Below are positions 54,610 through 63,949 of a stretch of 64,000 bases of DNA, in pieces; position 1 is the stretch's first letter; every line of letters begins with the position of its first letter. The stretch spans positions 1 to 64,000 of the forward strand of contig CAADUZ010000006.1 in assembly GCA_900752335.1 (NCBI GenBank), written 5' to 3'. A program made the position numbers and the translations under genes. The stretch comes from Clostridia bacterium (lineage in GTDB: Bacteria; Bacillota; Clostridia; TANB77; CAG-508). The notes beneath the pieces were generated by a model. The model saw only the letters and a program-made list of their open reading frames with translations, did not search any database and was not told where the DNA came from.

Positions 54610-54673
54610 CTGAAACAAGGGGACACACAATTTGTTCCAATTTTGAAACAAATTGTGTGTCCCCTTGTTCCAG
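54610..54673 (+). repeat. Palindromic repeat, GGAACAAGGGGACACAC family
   Basis: CTGAAACAAGGGGACACACA and the inverse ending CCCCTTGTTCCAG are the arms, with inner AATTTGTTCC and GAAACAAATT. It lies between the convergent GltD-like gene and the metallopeptidase gene, where it could end both transcripts. Confidence 0.92.
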
Positions 54674-54678
54674 TTCTT

Positions 54679-55755
54679 TTATTTACTTAATTCAATAGTA
54701 GCAGATAAAATTGCTTTTATCTTTCTGAAGAATTTAGATATTTTTGAATCGCTTACAACAGTTAAACTTGTATTATTTACAATACTTTCATATTTGTTGT
54801 CTAAATCCATCATTTTATTTATATAAAATTCATTAAAATCTGAATAATCTTCAAATATTCCAATATAATTTTTGTAATTATATAAACGTAATCTATACTC
54901 GTCAATGTCTGCTGTAGTTAATATTTTATTAAATTGAGCATTAAAATATGAAGTGAAGATTAGCTTTTGTGTTTCAAAGTATAAAGCGTTTATTCTTGCC
55001 TTACAGTCTTCTATTTTTTTAGCTACTTTTTGAGCTTTCATTCCTTCACACTTGTCACTCATTAGTTTATTATTTAATTTAATTGCTTTTTCTTCTGTTT
55101 CCATTATTTTATCCATGTTGTTTTCTATTTTTAGTAGGCTGTCCAAACCGCATAAATTAGCAAATTTATCTTTAAATAAGGTAGAACCATAGAAGGTACT
55201 ATCATATAAATCCTCTTCGCCAGTTATATATGCCATTTGCGCTATTAAATTACATAGAATTGGATAATATGATGGACTATTTGTTGGAAGAGATATTCCA
55301 TAATATTTCACTATTTCTTCTTTAGAGTTTATTGCTTTAGAAGCCATATATTGTACAGCACCTTCGTTTAGTGCCATACCACATATTTTTAAATCTCCAA
55401 AATCACATAACCCAAGTCTTACTAAATGACCTTTTTTATCTTTTATTTCTTGCAAATAATGTATAAATTCATGTACTGCAAATTTTTCTAATTCGTCTAA
55501 TTTAAGACCTTGCTTAAAATACATAGAAGAATTTTTATAAAAATATGTAGCTTCTGCAAAACCATCAGGAATATCTGCTATATACATTGGTATTCTAGAT
55601 AATGCTATAAATAAATTTTGAAATATGAAGTTTTGATTAGGAAAAGTTTTGCATAACATTTCAGCTATATCTCTAGATATAGTATTTATACTTAATGTAT
55701 CTAGCTTACCTACAACGGTTATACCATCCTTTTTTAAATCTGATTCTATACTCAT
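54679..55755 (-). CDS. Putative zinc metallopeptidase (HExxH), unrecognised family
   Basis: 358 residues; I do not recognise the family. It has HEFIH (in FAVHEFIHYLQEI), a gluzincin-type zinc motif, and about 45 residues later NEGAVQYMA, in which Glu is a plausible third ligand. No signal peptide or membrane segment is seen, so it may be cytoplasmic. The C-terminal 150 residues are helical and Lys/Glu/Asn-rich. ATG 55755 with AAGGAG upstream is chosen over 55791. Standalone gene. Enzymatic activity is inferred from motif spacing only. Confidence 0.7.
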   Translation of the reverse strand: MSIESDLKKDGITVVGKLDTLSINTISRDIAEMLCKTFPNQNFIFQNLFIALSRIPMYIADIPDGFAEATYFYKNSSMYFKQGLKLDELEKFAVHEFIHYLQEIKDKKGHLVRLGLCDFGDLKICGMALNEGAVQYMASKAINSKEEIVKYYGISLPTNSPSYYPILCNLIAQMAYITGEEDLYDSTFYGSTLFKDKFANLCGLDSLLKIENNMDKIMETEEKAIKLNNKLMSDKCEGMKAQKVAKKIEDCKARINALYFETQKLIFTSYFNAQFNKILTTADIDEYRLRLYNYKNYIGIFEDYSDFNEFYINKMMDLDNKYESIVNNTSLTVVSDSKISKFFRKIKAILSATIELSK

Positions 55756-55875
55756 ATATGTATTTCTCCTTGGTAATTCATATATCAACATTATACTACA
55801 AAATAATAAAAGTAATATTACAAGAATATTACTTTTATGTTACAAGAATGTTACATTGAGTGATTTTTAATAGAT

Positions 55876-58272
55876 TTATTTCACAACAATATTATATATT
55901 TTATTTTTTACATATATTTCTTTTACAACTGTTTTTCCTTCTAATTGTGCTTGAACATTTTTACTTTCATGTACTACATTTTTTACTTCTTCTTCTTCCG
56001 CATCTACATTTATTTGTACAGTTGCTCTTACTTTTCCATTAACTTGTACAGGAATTTCAACGCTTTCATCTACCAATTTAGATTCGTCATATGTAGGCCA
56101 AGCTTCATAAGTTATGGTATTATCATGACCAAATCTGTTCCATAATTCTTCCGCAATATGTGGAGCGACTGGGCTTAATAATTTTACAAAACCTTCTGCA
56201 TATTTTTTAGGAACGATATCTTCCTTTGTAGCAGCATTTACGAAAATCATCATTTGAGATATTGCTGTATTAAAGAACATGTTTTCATAATCGTTTGTAA
56301 CTTTCTTTACTGTATAGTTATATACCTTGTCAAGGCTTGGATTTTCTTTTTCTTGTACTTTATCTGTTTCAACAAATAATCTCCAAACTCTATCTAGGAA
56401 TTTTTTAGAACCGTCTATTCCATTTGGATCCCAAGGCTTTGCAGCGTCTATTGGTCCCATAAACATTTCATAAACTCTTAAAGCGTCAGCTCCGTATTCC
56501 TTTACCATGTCGTCTGGATTTATAACGTTTCCTTTTGATTTGCTCATTTTTTCTCCATTTGAGCCAAGTATCATACCTTGATGGCGTAGTTTAGCAAATG
56601 GTTCTTTTACAGGAACTATTCCTTTATTATACAGATAGTTATTCCAAAATCTTGAATATAGCAAATGACCTACAGCATGTTCTGGACCACCTACATATAA
56701 GTCAACTGGCATCCAATGTTTTAAAAGTTCTGGAGCTGCTATTTCTTTATCATTATTTGGGTCTATATATCTTAAGAAATACCAACTAGAACCAGCAGAA
56801 CCTGGCATTGTGCTAGTTTCTCTTTTTGCAGGTTTTCCATCAAATGTAGTATTAACCCATTCTGTGGCTTTATCAAGTGGAGAAGCACCTGTTTTAGAAG
56901 GAGCATAATCTTCAAGTTCAGGAAGAATTAAAGGTAAATCTTCATCGGCAAGTACATGTATTTCATTTCCTTCTGTAAATACAATAGGAATTGGCTCGCC
57001 CCAGTAACGTTGTCTTGCAAATATCCATTCACGTAGTTTGTAATTTACTTTTTTAGTTCCGATTTTTCTTTCTTCAAGCCATGAAATCATTTTATCTATT
57101 GCTTCTTCTTTACCAAGACCATTTAAGAAGTCTGAATTGATATGAATTCCATCTCCAACAAAGGCTTCTTTAGTAATATCTCCGCCTTCTAGTACGGGTA
57201 TAATTTCAATTCCAAACTTTTTAGCAAATTCATAATCTCTTTCGTCATGTGCAGGAACAGCCATTATAGCGCCTGTACCATAGCTTGCTAAAACATAGTC
57301 AGAAATCCAGATAGGAATTTCCTTACCATTTACAGGATTTATAGCATAAGCGCCAGTAAAGCAACCAGTTTTTTCTTTATTTAATTCTGTTCTCTCTAAA
57401 TCAGATTTAGCAGCAGCTGCTTTTTGGTATTCTTCAACAGCTTTTTTGCAATTTTCTGAAGTTATTTCATTTACCAACTCGTGTTCTGGAGAAAGTACAC
57501 AATATGTAGCACCAAATAAAGTATCTGCTCTTGTTGTAAATACTGTAAAAGTTTTATCAGTGCCTACAACTTTAAAAATTACTTCTGCACCTACAGATTT
57601 ACCTATCCAATTACGTTGAATTTCCTTTGTAGACTCTGGCCAGTCGATTTCTTCTAATCCGCTTAAAAGAGTTTCAGCATATTTTGGAATATCCATTACC
57701 CATTGTTTCATATTTTTACGAACAACAGGGAAGCCGCCTCTTTCACTTTTTCCGTTTATAACCTCGTCATTAGAAAGCACACAGCCTAGACCTTCACACC
57801 AGTTTACAGGCATTTCTATAAGTTTTGCGAGTCCATCATTATATAGCTGTTTAAAAATCCATTGTGTCCATTTATAGTAGCTTGGATCACATGTAGATAT
57901 TTCTTTGCTCCAGTCAAAAGAAAGACCAAGCATTTTTAATTGTTTTTTAAATGTTTCTATATTTCTTTTGGTAAAACCAGCTGGATGATTACCAGTTTTA
58001 ATTGCATATTGCTCTGCAGGAAGGCCAAATGCATCCCATCCCATAGGATGAAGCACGTTATACCCTTGCATTCTTCTCATTCTAGACATAATATCAGTTG
58101 CAGTATATCCTTCTGGGTGCCCTACATGAAGACCTTGTCCAGATGGATAAGGGAACATATCTAGTGCATAATATTTAGGTTTAGAAAAATCCCATACGTC
58201 AGTTTTAAAAGTTTCGTTCTTATCCCAATATTCCTGCCATTTTTTCTCTACTTCTGTAAAATTATATGACAT
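55876..58272 (-). CDS. leuS: Leucyl-tRNA synthetase
   Basis: 798 residues. [21 protein letters not shown] is the HIGH-type signature, [20 protein letters not shown] gives KMSKS, the editing domain has [12 protein letters not shown] and [12 protein letters not shown], and the tail has the anticodon-binding and ubiquitin-like parts ([15 protein letters not shown]). ATG 58272 with AGAGAGG upstream is preferred to 58320. No T-box leader of obvious form is visible between it and the neighbouring regulator. Confidence 0.96.
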   Translation of the reverse strand: MSYNFTEVEKKWQEYWDKNETFKTDVWDFSKPKYYALDMFPYPSGQGLHVGHPEGYTATDIMSRMRRMQGYNVLHPMGWDAFGLPAEQYAIKTGNHPAGFTKRNIETFKKQLKMLGLSFDWSKEISTCDPSYYKWTQWIFKQLYNDGLAKLIEMPVNWCEGLGCVLSNDEVINGKSERGGFPVVRKNMKQWVMDIPKYAETLLSGLEEIDWPESTKEIQRNWIGKSVGAEVIFKVVGTDKTFTVFTTRADTLFGATYCVLSPEHELVNEITSENCKKAVEEYQKAAAAKSDLERTELNKEKTGCFTGAYAINPVNGKEIPIWISDYVLASYGTGAIMAVPAHDERDYEFAKKFGIEIIPVLEGGDITKEAFVGDGIHINSDFLNGLGKEEAIDKMISWLEERKIGTKKVNYKLREWIFARQRYWGEPIPIVFTEGNEIHVLADEDLPLILPELEDYAPSKTGASPLDKATEWVNTTFDGKPAKRETSTMPGSAGSSWYFLRYIDPNNDKEIAAPELLKHWMPVDLYVGGPEHAVGHLLYSRFWNNYLYNKGIVPVKEPFAKLRHQGMILGSNGEKMSKSKGNVINPDDMVKEYGADALRVYEMFMGPIDAAKPWDPNGIDGSKKFLDRVWRLFVETDKVQEKENPSLDKVYNYTVKKVTNDYENMFFNTAISQMMIFVNAATKEDIVPKKYAEGFVKLLSPVAPHIAEELWNRFGHDNTITYEAWPTYDESKLVDESVEIPVQVNGKVRATVQINVDAEEEEVKNVVHESKNVQAQLEGKTVVKEIYVKNKIYNIVVK

Positions 58273-58371
58273 AGTATCAATCCTCTCTTTGTAAAATAAA
58301 CTATTTACTAAATATATCACAAAATAGCCAAAATTACTATAGTTTGAGGAATTTTTTTTAGAAAAATAAAA

Positions 58372-58408
58372 AGCATTATTAATAAATCCTAAAATTATTA
58401 ATAATGCT
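58372..58408 (-). terminator. Terminator of the small XRE gene (minus strand)
   Basis: AGCATTATTAATAA and TTATTAATAATGCT form a perfect 14-bp stem; on the minus strand it is followed by TTTTATTTTTC, at the end of the 58407 gene. Confidence 0.88.
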
Positions 58409-58616
58409 ATGCAACTGTACTCTTTGTAATATTACGAATATACTTGCCTATTTCAGTATCTGTTAAATCTAACTCGGAGATTAATTTTTGCAACACATCT
58501 CTTCTTGGCAAGTCTTCTTCCTTATCAATGCGAACATATTGTCTTAAGCTAATACCAAGTAAACTAGCCATCTGTTCTTGAGTATAATTTTTAGCCTTTC
58601 TTTTTTCTTTAATCAT
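58407..58616 (-). CDS. Small XRE-family regulator
   Basis: 69 residues from ATG 58616. [45 protein letters not shown]. The start at 58616 gives [10 protein letters not shown]..., the typical start of the fold; the longer reading from 58694 begins before a plausible ribosome site. It lies upstream of leuS in the same direction but is ended by a strong terminator. Target unknown. Confidence 0.72.
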   Translation of the reverse strand: MIKEKRKAKNYTQEQMASLLGISLRQYVRIDKEEDLPRRDVLQKLISELDLTDTEIGKYIRNITKSTVA

Positions 58617-58764
58617 TGAAAATATCAGTCCTTTATATGGTTTATATATTATATATAAATTATCCCATAAGTAAAAAGAAAAATATATTGACATTAAATG
58701 TCATGTTTGATAATATTATTTTTGTAAATAATAAATATATAGATTAATCAAAGGAGGAAGAAAA

Positions 58765-59361
58765 ATGGGAAAAAGACAAAATGTTAAAGTAATTTCGAGA
58801 AAAGAAGAAGGTATAACTTTAATAGCATTGGTTATTACGATAGTAATACTAATAATTTTAGCAACTGTATCAATTAGCATAATATTTGCTGAAGGAGGTC
58901 TAATTGATAGGGCACAGCAAGCAAAAGACTTGACAGAACAAGCAACATTAAAAGAACAACAGGGACTAAATAGCTTAATGGATGAGATGGCAAACATAAT
59001 GGCAGAAGGTCCATCAGAAGAAAAACCTGCAGAATTAAGTTATATAACAGCAGAATATCAAGAACAAAGTTTTGACGTTGGTTTTGGACAATTGGTAGAA
59101 CCAGATAAAAATCAAATAAGAATTATGTATGCATGTACAATAGATAAATTTACTATTACAGCATACTATACAGATGGAAGTAGTAAAACAGTATCGGGTG
59201 CAACGATAAATAAAGAAGGAATTACTCCGCAAGATGAAGGTCTAAAAGCCAATGATACTTTTTCGGTAACTGTAACATATACGGAAAACAATATAGTAAA
59301 AACAGCAGATATAGATTTAAAAGTCATAAATCCTATGCATTCTGGTAGTGGAATCAACTAA
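58765..59361 (+). CDS. Type IV pilin-like protein with an Ig-like C-terminal domain
   Basis: 198 residues. RKEEGITLIALVITIVILI is a class III prepilin-type signal (Gly-Ile/Phe at the cut, Glu-5 replaced by Leu-Ile-Ala in clostridial forms), giving a long hydrophobic helix (about 18-40). A helical linker follows, then residues about 105-190 form a bacterial Ig-like fold (Big-type; FTITAYYTDGSSKTVSG, FSVTVTYTENNIVKTADI). AAAGGAGGAA precedes ATG 58765. No pilus assembly gene lies nearby, so the secretion route is unknown. Confidence 0.78.
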   Translation: MGKRQNVKVISRKEEGITLIALVITIVILIILATVSISIIFAEGGLIDRAQQAKDLTEQATLKEQQGLNSLMDEMANIMAEGPSEEKPAELSYITAEYQEQSFDVGFGQLVEPDKNQIRIMYACTIDKFTITAYYTDGSSKTVSGATINKEGITPQDEGLKANDTFSVTVTYTENNIVKTADIDLKVINPMHSGSGIN

Positions 59362-59429
59362 CACTATAATTGCCAAAACGACCAACTTCATATATAATGT
59401 ACAAAAATACATTATGGAGGTTTAAATTT

Positions 59430-59891
59430 ATGAATGAATTTATGGAAATTGCAAAAGAATGTGCAGAGCATGGGGTAAGCCATAACGAAGGTGGTCCATT
59501 TGGTGCTGTAATTGTAGATAAATCAGGAAACATTATTGCAAAAGGAAATAATATGGTTCTTGCAAATAATGATCCAACAGCACATGCTGAAGTTACAGTT
59601 ATACGAGAAGCTTGTAAAAAGTTAGGAACTTATGACCTATCAGGTTGCACTTTATATACTTCATGTGAGCCTTGCCCAATGTGCTTGTCTGCAATTATTT
59701 GGGCAAATATTAAAGAAGTATATTATGCATGCACAAGAGAAGATGCTGGAAAAATTGGATTTAGAGATGACATTATTTATGATTATTTAGAAGGAAAAAA
59801 CAAAGATTTAATTAATTTGAAGCAAATTGATAGAGAAAAATGTATAGATTTGTTTGACGAATATGAGAAAAATAATAAAATTATATACTAA
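59430..59891 (+). CDS. guaD: Guanine deaminase (cytidine deaminase superfamily)
   Basis: 153 residues. TAHAEVTVIREACKKLGTYDLSG and TSCEPCPMCLSAIIWANI give the zinc His-Ala-Glu and PCxxC motifs. DPTAHAE and the domain-swapped style C-terminus (IGFRDDIIYDYL) fit GuaD rather than TadA. ATG 59430 follows TGGAGG; a longer start at 59370 lies before a good ribosome site and is rejected. It converts guanine to xanthine. Confidence 0.85.
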   Translation: MNEFMEIAKECAEHGVSHNEGGPFGAVIVDKSGNIIAKGNNMVLANNDPTAHAEVTVIREACKKLGTYDLSGCTLYTSCEPCPMCLSAIIWANIKEVYYACTREDAGKIGFRDDIIYDYLEGKNKDLINLKQIDREKCIDLFDEYEKNNKIIY

Positions 59892-59930
59892 AATATAGCA
59901 TTTGGGGTTTTGTTATCTGTAAAAAAATGG

Positions 59931-59936
59931 TATAAT
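59931..59936 (+). promoter_or_regulatory. -10 element of orphan gene B
   Basis: TATAAT followed by ATATGTAT, the same downstream bases as before orphan gene A. The -35 element is weak (TTTTGT at 59908-59913). Confidence 0.5.
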
Positions 59937-59973
59937 ATATGTATAAAATTTTATTAACAAGGGAGAGAACAAT

Positions 59974-60387
59974 ATGAGTATGAAGCATGAAAAGGTTGAA
60001 ATGGACTTTAAAGTTTTATTTCGACTAAAAGATGGCAGCAAAAGCATCCGGAAAGCAATGTTAATGTACATAAGGGAGGCGAGAAAGCAAGAAATCAACC
60101 TAATTGCGTACGAAACAATGTATATCAAAGAACACTTGATAGTAAGCTTCAGAGGAGAGAAAATTAGCAGAATAGGACGTTTGCTTCGGATGGGCAGATG
60201 GATACCTAAAAGACTAACTCTTGTTGAAGTAATTGACTTTCAAGACAGGGTAGAAGACCTTATCTCCACGCGAGAGGAGCAATTTTACCGAAAATACAAA
60301 ATGAAGTACAAGATAAAGTTGATAAGCCAAAACATGCCAACAGGCGACAAGAAAACCCTTGTGATTCTGTTAGCTGAACAAATCTAA
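59974..60387 (+). CDS. Orphan protein B (CGG-containing, G+C-richer)
   Basis: 137 residues, soluble and basic, no family recognised. Mostly alternating helix and strand, with RIGRLLRMGRW and KRLTLVEVIDFQDRVEDL. GGGAGAG precedes ATG 59974. Base use differs from neighbours (23 of 60 bases G or C at 60061-60120), and arginine uses all box members, including two CGG codons (60049 and 60187), both absent from ordinary genes. It has its own promoter element and terminator. A +1 shift at the first CGG would stop after four codons (GGA AAG CAA TGT TAA). Confidence 0.68.
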   Translation: MSMKHEKVEMDFKVLFRLKDGSKSIRKAMLMYIREARKQEINLIAYETMYIKEHLIVSFRGEKISRIGRLLRMGRWIPKRLTLVEVIDFQDRVEDLISTREEQFYRKYKMKYKIKLISQNMPTGDKKTLVILLAEQI

Positions 60388-60404
60388 ATAATAACAGGAT
60401 TAAG

Positions 60405-60429
60405 AATGGCACTGCAATGCGGTGCCATT
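60405..60429 (+). terminator. Terminator of orphan gene B
   Basis: AATGGCAC and GTGCCATT form an 8-bp stem around TGCAATGCG, followed by AATTTTAT. Confidence 0.75.
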
Positions 60430-60503
60430 AATTTTATGCTAAAATGTGTCAAAGTATATCAAAAAATTGCTATAAAAATATAACAAAAGACTGCAACAAT
60501 TAC

Positions 60504-60532
60504 TTGACAATAAAGCACTAATTATATATTAT
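60504..60532 (+). promoter_or_regulatory. Promoter of adhE
   Basis: TTGACA (60504-60509) and TATTAT (60527-60532), spacer 17. I do not see the inverted TTGTTAA operator typical of Rex next to it. Confidence 0.65.
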
Positions 60533-60583
60533 ATCTTTGTAGTATTAATAAGTCTAATACACAAAAAACAAAAGGAGGAACGT

Positions 60584-63187
60584 ATGAGTAAGGAAGTTAG
60601 TGAAGAAGAACAATTAAGAATAAAAGACATGATAGATAAGCTTATAGAAAAAGCTAAAAAGGCATCAGAAGAATATATGAAATTAACTCAAGAAGACGTA
60701 GATAGAATAGTAAAAGCTATGTCTATGGCAGGTTTGGAGCATCACATGGAACTTGCTAAAATGGCAGTAGAAGAAACAGGAAGAGGAATTTATGAAGACA
60801 AAATAACAAAGAATATGTTTGCAACAGAATATATTTATCATAGTATTAAATATGATAAAACAGTTGGTGTAATATCAGAAAATGAAGAAGAAGGATATGT
60901 AGAAATAGCAGAGCCAATAGGCATAATAGCAGGGGTTACACCAGTTACAAACCCAACCTCAACAACAATGTTTAAATCAATAATTGCAGCAAAAACTAGA
61001 AATGTTATAGTATTTGGTTTCCATCCATCTGCACAAAAATGTAGTGTGGCTGCAGCAACTATTTTAAGAGATGCAGCAGTAGCTGCTGGTGCACCAGAAA
61101 ACTGCATTTTATGGATAGAAGAGCCATCAGTTACAGCTACAAATATGCTTATGCACCATCCAGACGTAAACTTAATTTTAGCAACGGGCGGAACTGGAAT
61201 GGTTAAAGCTGCATATTCGTGCGGAAAACCAGCACTTGGCGTAGGACCTGGAAATGTTCCATGTTATATAGATAAAACAGCAAAACTTAAAACTTCTGTA
61301 AATGACTTGGTAATGTCAAAATCATTTGATAATGGTATGATTTGTGCATCAGAGCAATCTGTTATTGTAGATAGAGAAATAAAAGACGAATTTGAAAAAT
61401 TAATGAAAGAGGCAGGCTGCTATTTTCTATCAGAAGAAGAAACAAATAGATTACGTGATACAATGTTTATAAAGGAAAAGCAGGAGGCTTTAAATTCTGC
61501 AATAGTTGGACAAAGCCCATATAAAATAGCGAAAGAGGCAGGAATAGAAGTTCCAAAAGATACAAAAGTATTAGTCTTAAAGGAAAATGGCGTAGGAATA
61601 GAATATCCATTTTCTAAAGAAAAATTAAGTCCAGTTTTAGCATACTATATTGTAGAAAATGCAGACGAAGGAATTAATTTAGCAGAAAAATTAATAGAAT
61701 TTGGAGGAATGGGCCATTCAGCAGTAATCCATTCAGAGGATAAAGAAACAATTTTAAAATTTTCAGAAAGAGTAAAAGTAGGAAGAATTATTGTAAATTC
61801 TCCATCAACTCATGGCGCGATAGGTGATATATATAACACAAATATGCCGTCACTTACTTTAGGTTGTGGTACATTTGGAGGAAATTCAACAACAGCAAAT
61901 GTATCAAGCGTAAACCTTATAAATATAAAAAGAGTTGCAGAGAGGAGAGTTAATATGCAATGGTTTAAAGTTCCAGAAAAAATATATTTTGAAGCTGGCT
62001 CAATAGGATATTTAGAAAAAATGCCAGATATAACAAGAGCATTTATAGTAACAGACGAATCAATGGTAAAATTAGGATATATAGATAAAATACTATATCA
62101 TTTAAGAAATAGACATTCTTATGTACATTCTGAAATATTTTCAGACGTAGAATCGGACCCATCATTTGATACAATAAACAAAGGAGTTCAGATGATGAAC
62201 GAATTTAAGCCTGACGTAATTATTGCGGTTGGCGGAGGTAGCCCAATAGATGCAGCGAAAGGAATGTGGCTTTTCTATGAGCACCCAGATGCAGACGTGG
62301 AAGGCTTGAAATTAAAGTTTATGGATATTAGAAAACGTACATATAAATTCCCAAAACTTGGAGAAAAAGCAAAATTTGTAGCAATACCTACAACTTCGGG
62401 AACAGGCTCGGAAGTAACTTCATTTGCAGTTTTAACAGATAAAAAAATAAACAAAAAATATCCTTTAGCAGACTACGAATTAACACCGGACGTTGCAATA
62501 GTAGACCCTGATTTAGTAATGAGCTTACCAAAGAAAATTACAGCAGATACAGGAATGGATGTGTTAACACATGCAATAGAAGCATATGTGTCAAATATGG
62601 CATCAGATTTTACAGATGGATTAGCAGAAAAAGCGGTAGAATTAGTATTCAAAAATTTAAGAGAAGCATATAATAACGGGGATAATAAAGAAGCAAGAGA
62701 ACATATGCACAATGCAAGTACAATAGCCGGAATGGCATTTACAAATGCATTTTTAGGAATAAACCATTCATTAGCACATAAAATAGGGGCAGAATTCCAT
62801 ATGGCACATGGAAGAATAAATGCAATTTTACTTCCATACGTTATAAGATACAATAGCAGTAAACCAACGAAATTTGTATCATTCCCTAAATATGAATACT
62901 TTATAGCAGACCAAAAATATGCAGACTTATCAAGAAGAATGAACTTCCCAGCATATACAAATGAAGAGGGGGTAAATTCATTAATAGAAGAAATAAAGAA
63001 ACTTAATAGCGATTTAGGAATAGAAAAAAGCTTTAAAGAAGCGGGAATAGACGAAGCAGAATTCATGGCAAAAGTAGATATGCTTGCAGACAGAGCCTTT
63101 GAAGACCAATGCACAACAGCAAATCCAAGAGTGCCATTAGTTACAGAACTAAAACAAATATTAATAGATAGCTATTATGGAAATTAA
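60584..63187 (+). CDS. adhE: Bifunctional aldehyde-alcohol dehydrogenase
   Basis: 867 residues, full length. Aldehyde dehydrogenase half: SFDNGMICASEQSVIVD with the catalytic Cys, GGTGMVKAAYSCGKPALGVG; iron alcohol dehydrogenase half from about 455: GGGSPIDAAKGMW, TTSGTGSEVTSFAV, TADTGMDVLTHAIEAYVSN, INHSLAHKIGAEFHMAHG with the iron His residues. It reduces acetyl-CoA to ethanol, reoxidising NADH in fermentation alongside PFOR. AAAGGAGG precedes ATG 60584. Confidence 0.96.
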   Translation: MSKEVSEEEQLRIKDMIDKLIEKAKKASEEYMKLTQEDVDRIVKAMSMAGLEHHMELAKMAVEETGRGIYEDKITKNMFATEYIYHSIKYDKTVGVISENEEEGYVEIAEPIGIIAGVTPVTNPTSTTMFKSIIAAKTRNVIVFGFHPSAQKCSVAAATILRDAAVAAGAPENCILWIEEPSVTATNMLMHHPDVNLILATGGTGMVKAAYSCGKPALGVGPGNVPCYIDKTAKLKTSVNDLVMSKSFDNGMICASEQSVIVDREIKDEFEKLMKEAGCYFLSEEETNRLRDTMFIKEKQEALNSAIVGQSPYKIAKEAGIEVPKDTKVLVLKENGVGIEYPFSKEKLSPVLAYYIVENADEGINLAEKLIEFGGMGHSAVIHSEDKETILKFSERVKVGRIIVNSPSTHGAIGDIYNTNMPSLTLGCGTFGGNSTTANVSSVNLINIKRVAERRVNMQWFKVPEKIYFEAGSIGYLEKMPDITRAFIVTDESMVKLGYIDKILYHLRNRHSYVHSEIFSDVESDPSFDTINKGVQMMNEFKPDVIIAVGGGSPIDAAKGMWLFYEHPDADVEGLKLKFMDIRKRTYKFPKLGEKAKFVAIPTTSGTGSEVTSFAVLTDKKINKKYPLADYELTPDVAIVDPDLVMSLPKKITADTGMDVLTHAIEAYVSNMASDFTDGLAEKAVELVFKNLREAYNNGDNKEAREHMHNASTIAGMAFTNAFLGINHSLAHKIGAEFHMAHGRINAILLPYVIRYNSSKPTKFVSFPKYEYFIADQKYADLSRRMNFPAYTNEEGVNSLIEEIKKLNSDLGIEKSFKEAGIDEAEFMAKVDMLADRAFEDQCTTANPRVPLVTELKQILIDSYYGN

Positions 63188-63189
63188 AC

Positions 63190-63251
63190 TGGAACAAGGG
63201 GACACACAATTTGTTTCAAAAATGGAACAAATTGTGTGTCCCCTTGTTCCA
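63190..63251 (+). repeat. Palindromic repeat, GGAACAAGGGGACACAC family
   Basis: TGGAACAAGGGGACACACAA and the inverse ending CCCCTTGTTCCA, with TTTGTTTC and GGAACAAA inside. It starts three bases after the adhE stop codon. Confidence 0.92.
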
Positions 63252-63264
63252 AAACAACTTATAA

Positions 63265-63293
63265 TTTACATAATTAGTGAAATGTGATATAAT
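63265..63293 (+). promoter_or_regulatory. Promoter of orphan gene C
   Basis: TTTACA (63265-63270) and TATAAT (63288-63293), spacer 17, followed by ATATAACATA, similar to the genes A and B promoters. Confidence 0.7.
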
Positions 63294-63335
63294 ATATAAC
63301 ATAGTAGTTAAACTAACTAGAAAAGGAGGCTACAC

Positions 63336-63809
63336 ATGCAATACCGGAAACTAACTACTTTAAGAAGTCTTGGGTGGACAAGAAAGGAGATGCTAGAACT
63401 ATTTGACGAAATGCTGGACATTATCTTCGAGGAGAAAAACCAAAAAATGATAACTTCAAAGGAGCAAATCGTAAGAGAAACTCTTGAAGAACTAGGTTTT
63501 TCTTTTAGAAATGATGGCACGAAGTATTTGCAGGACATTATTCTGTACTATCTGGAGAACAGAACGACAAAGGTGTCTTTACGTAGAGGTGTCTATTTGG
63601 TCATAGAAGACAAATGGATTATCGGCTATGATGAGCTTCGGTGGTCTATAAGGTATGCAATTCAAAAAGCATTTGCAAACCCGACGGAGCTTGCGAAAGA
63701 TATTTTCTGTGATTCTGTTGTTCAGCAGAAGAACCCTGAAATCAAGAAGTTCATCGTTACAACTCTAGACTATGTCCAAAGGCTATTGCCTCCGGTGGAG
63801 GAAGAGTAA
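63336..63809 (+). CDS. Orphan protein C with Spo0A-C-like fold (CGG-containing, G+C-richer)
   Basis: 157 residues. Residues about 50-150 have the helix order and spacing of the Spo0A C-terminal DNA-binding domain: IVRETLEELGFSF, GTKYLQDIILYYLE, LRRGVYLVIEDKW, the DELRWSIRYAIQKAF helix and the closing FIVTTLDYVQRL. No receiver domain. AAAAGGAGG precedes ATG 63336. Base use differs from neighbours (25 of 60 bases G or C at 63361-63420). It contains two in-frame CGG codons: the fourth codon (63345) and codon 102 (63639). Own promoter and terminator. It could be a DNA-binding relative of Spo0A; the fold match is by eye. Confidence 0.66.
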   Translation: MQYRKLTTLRSLGWTRKEMLELFDEMLDIIFEEKNQKMITSKEQIVRETLEELGFSFRNDGTKYLQDIILYYLENRTTKVSLRRGVYLVIEDKWIIGYDELRWSIRYAIQKAFANPTELAKDIFCDSVVQQKNPEIKKFIVTTLDYVQRLLPPVEEE

Positions 63810-63853
63810 ATTTCTACCTCTACTACAGCTGTAGTTAAATAAGCTATAGCGAA

Positions 63854-63885
63854 AGCACCTCTATGAAAATAGGGGTGCTGCTTTT
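63854..63885 (+). terminator. Terminator of orphan gene C
   Basis: AGCACC and GGTGCT are outer arms, with CTAT/ATAG inside around GAAA, followed by GCTTTT. Confidence 0.88.
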
Positions 63886-63949
63886 ATTATTAATAAAATT
63901 AGCACATATTTCTTGACTTTTATGCACAAAATATAGTAAAATATATATT

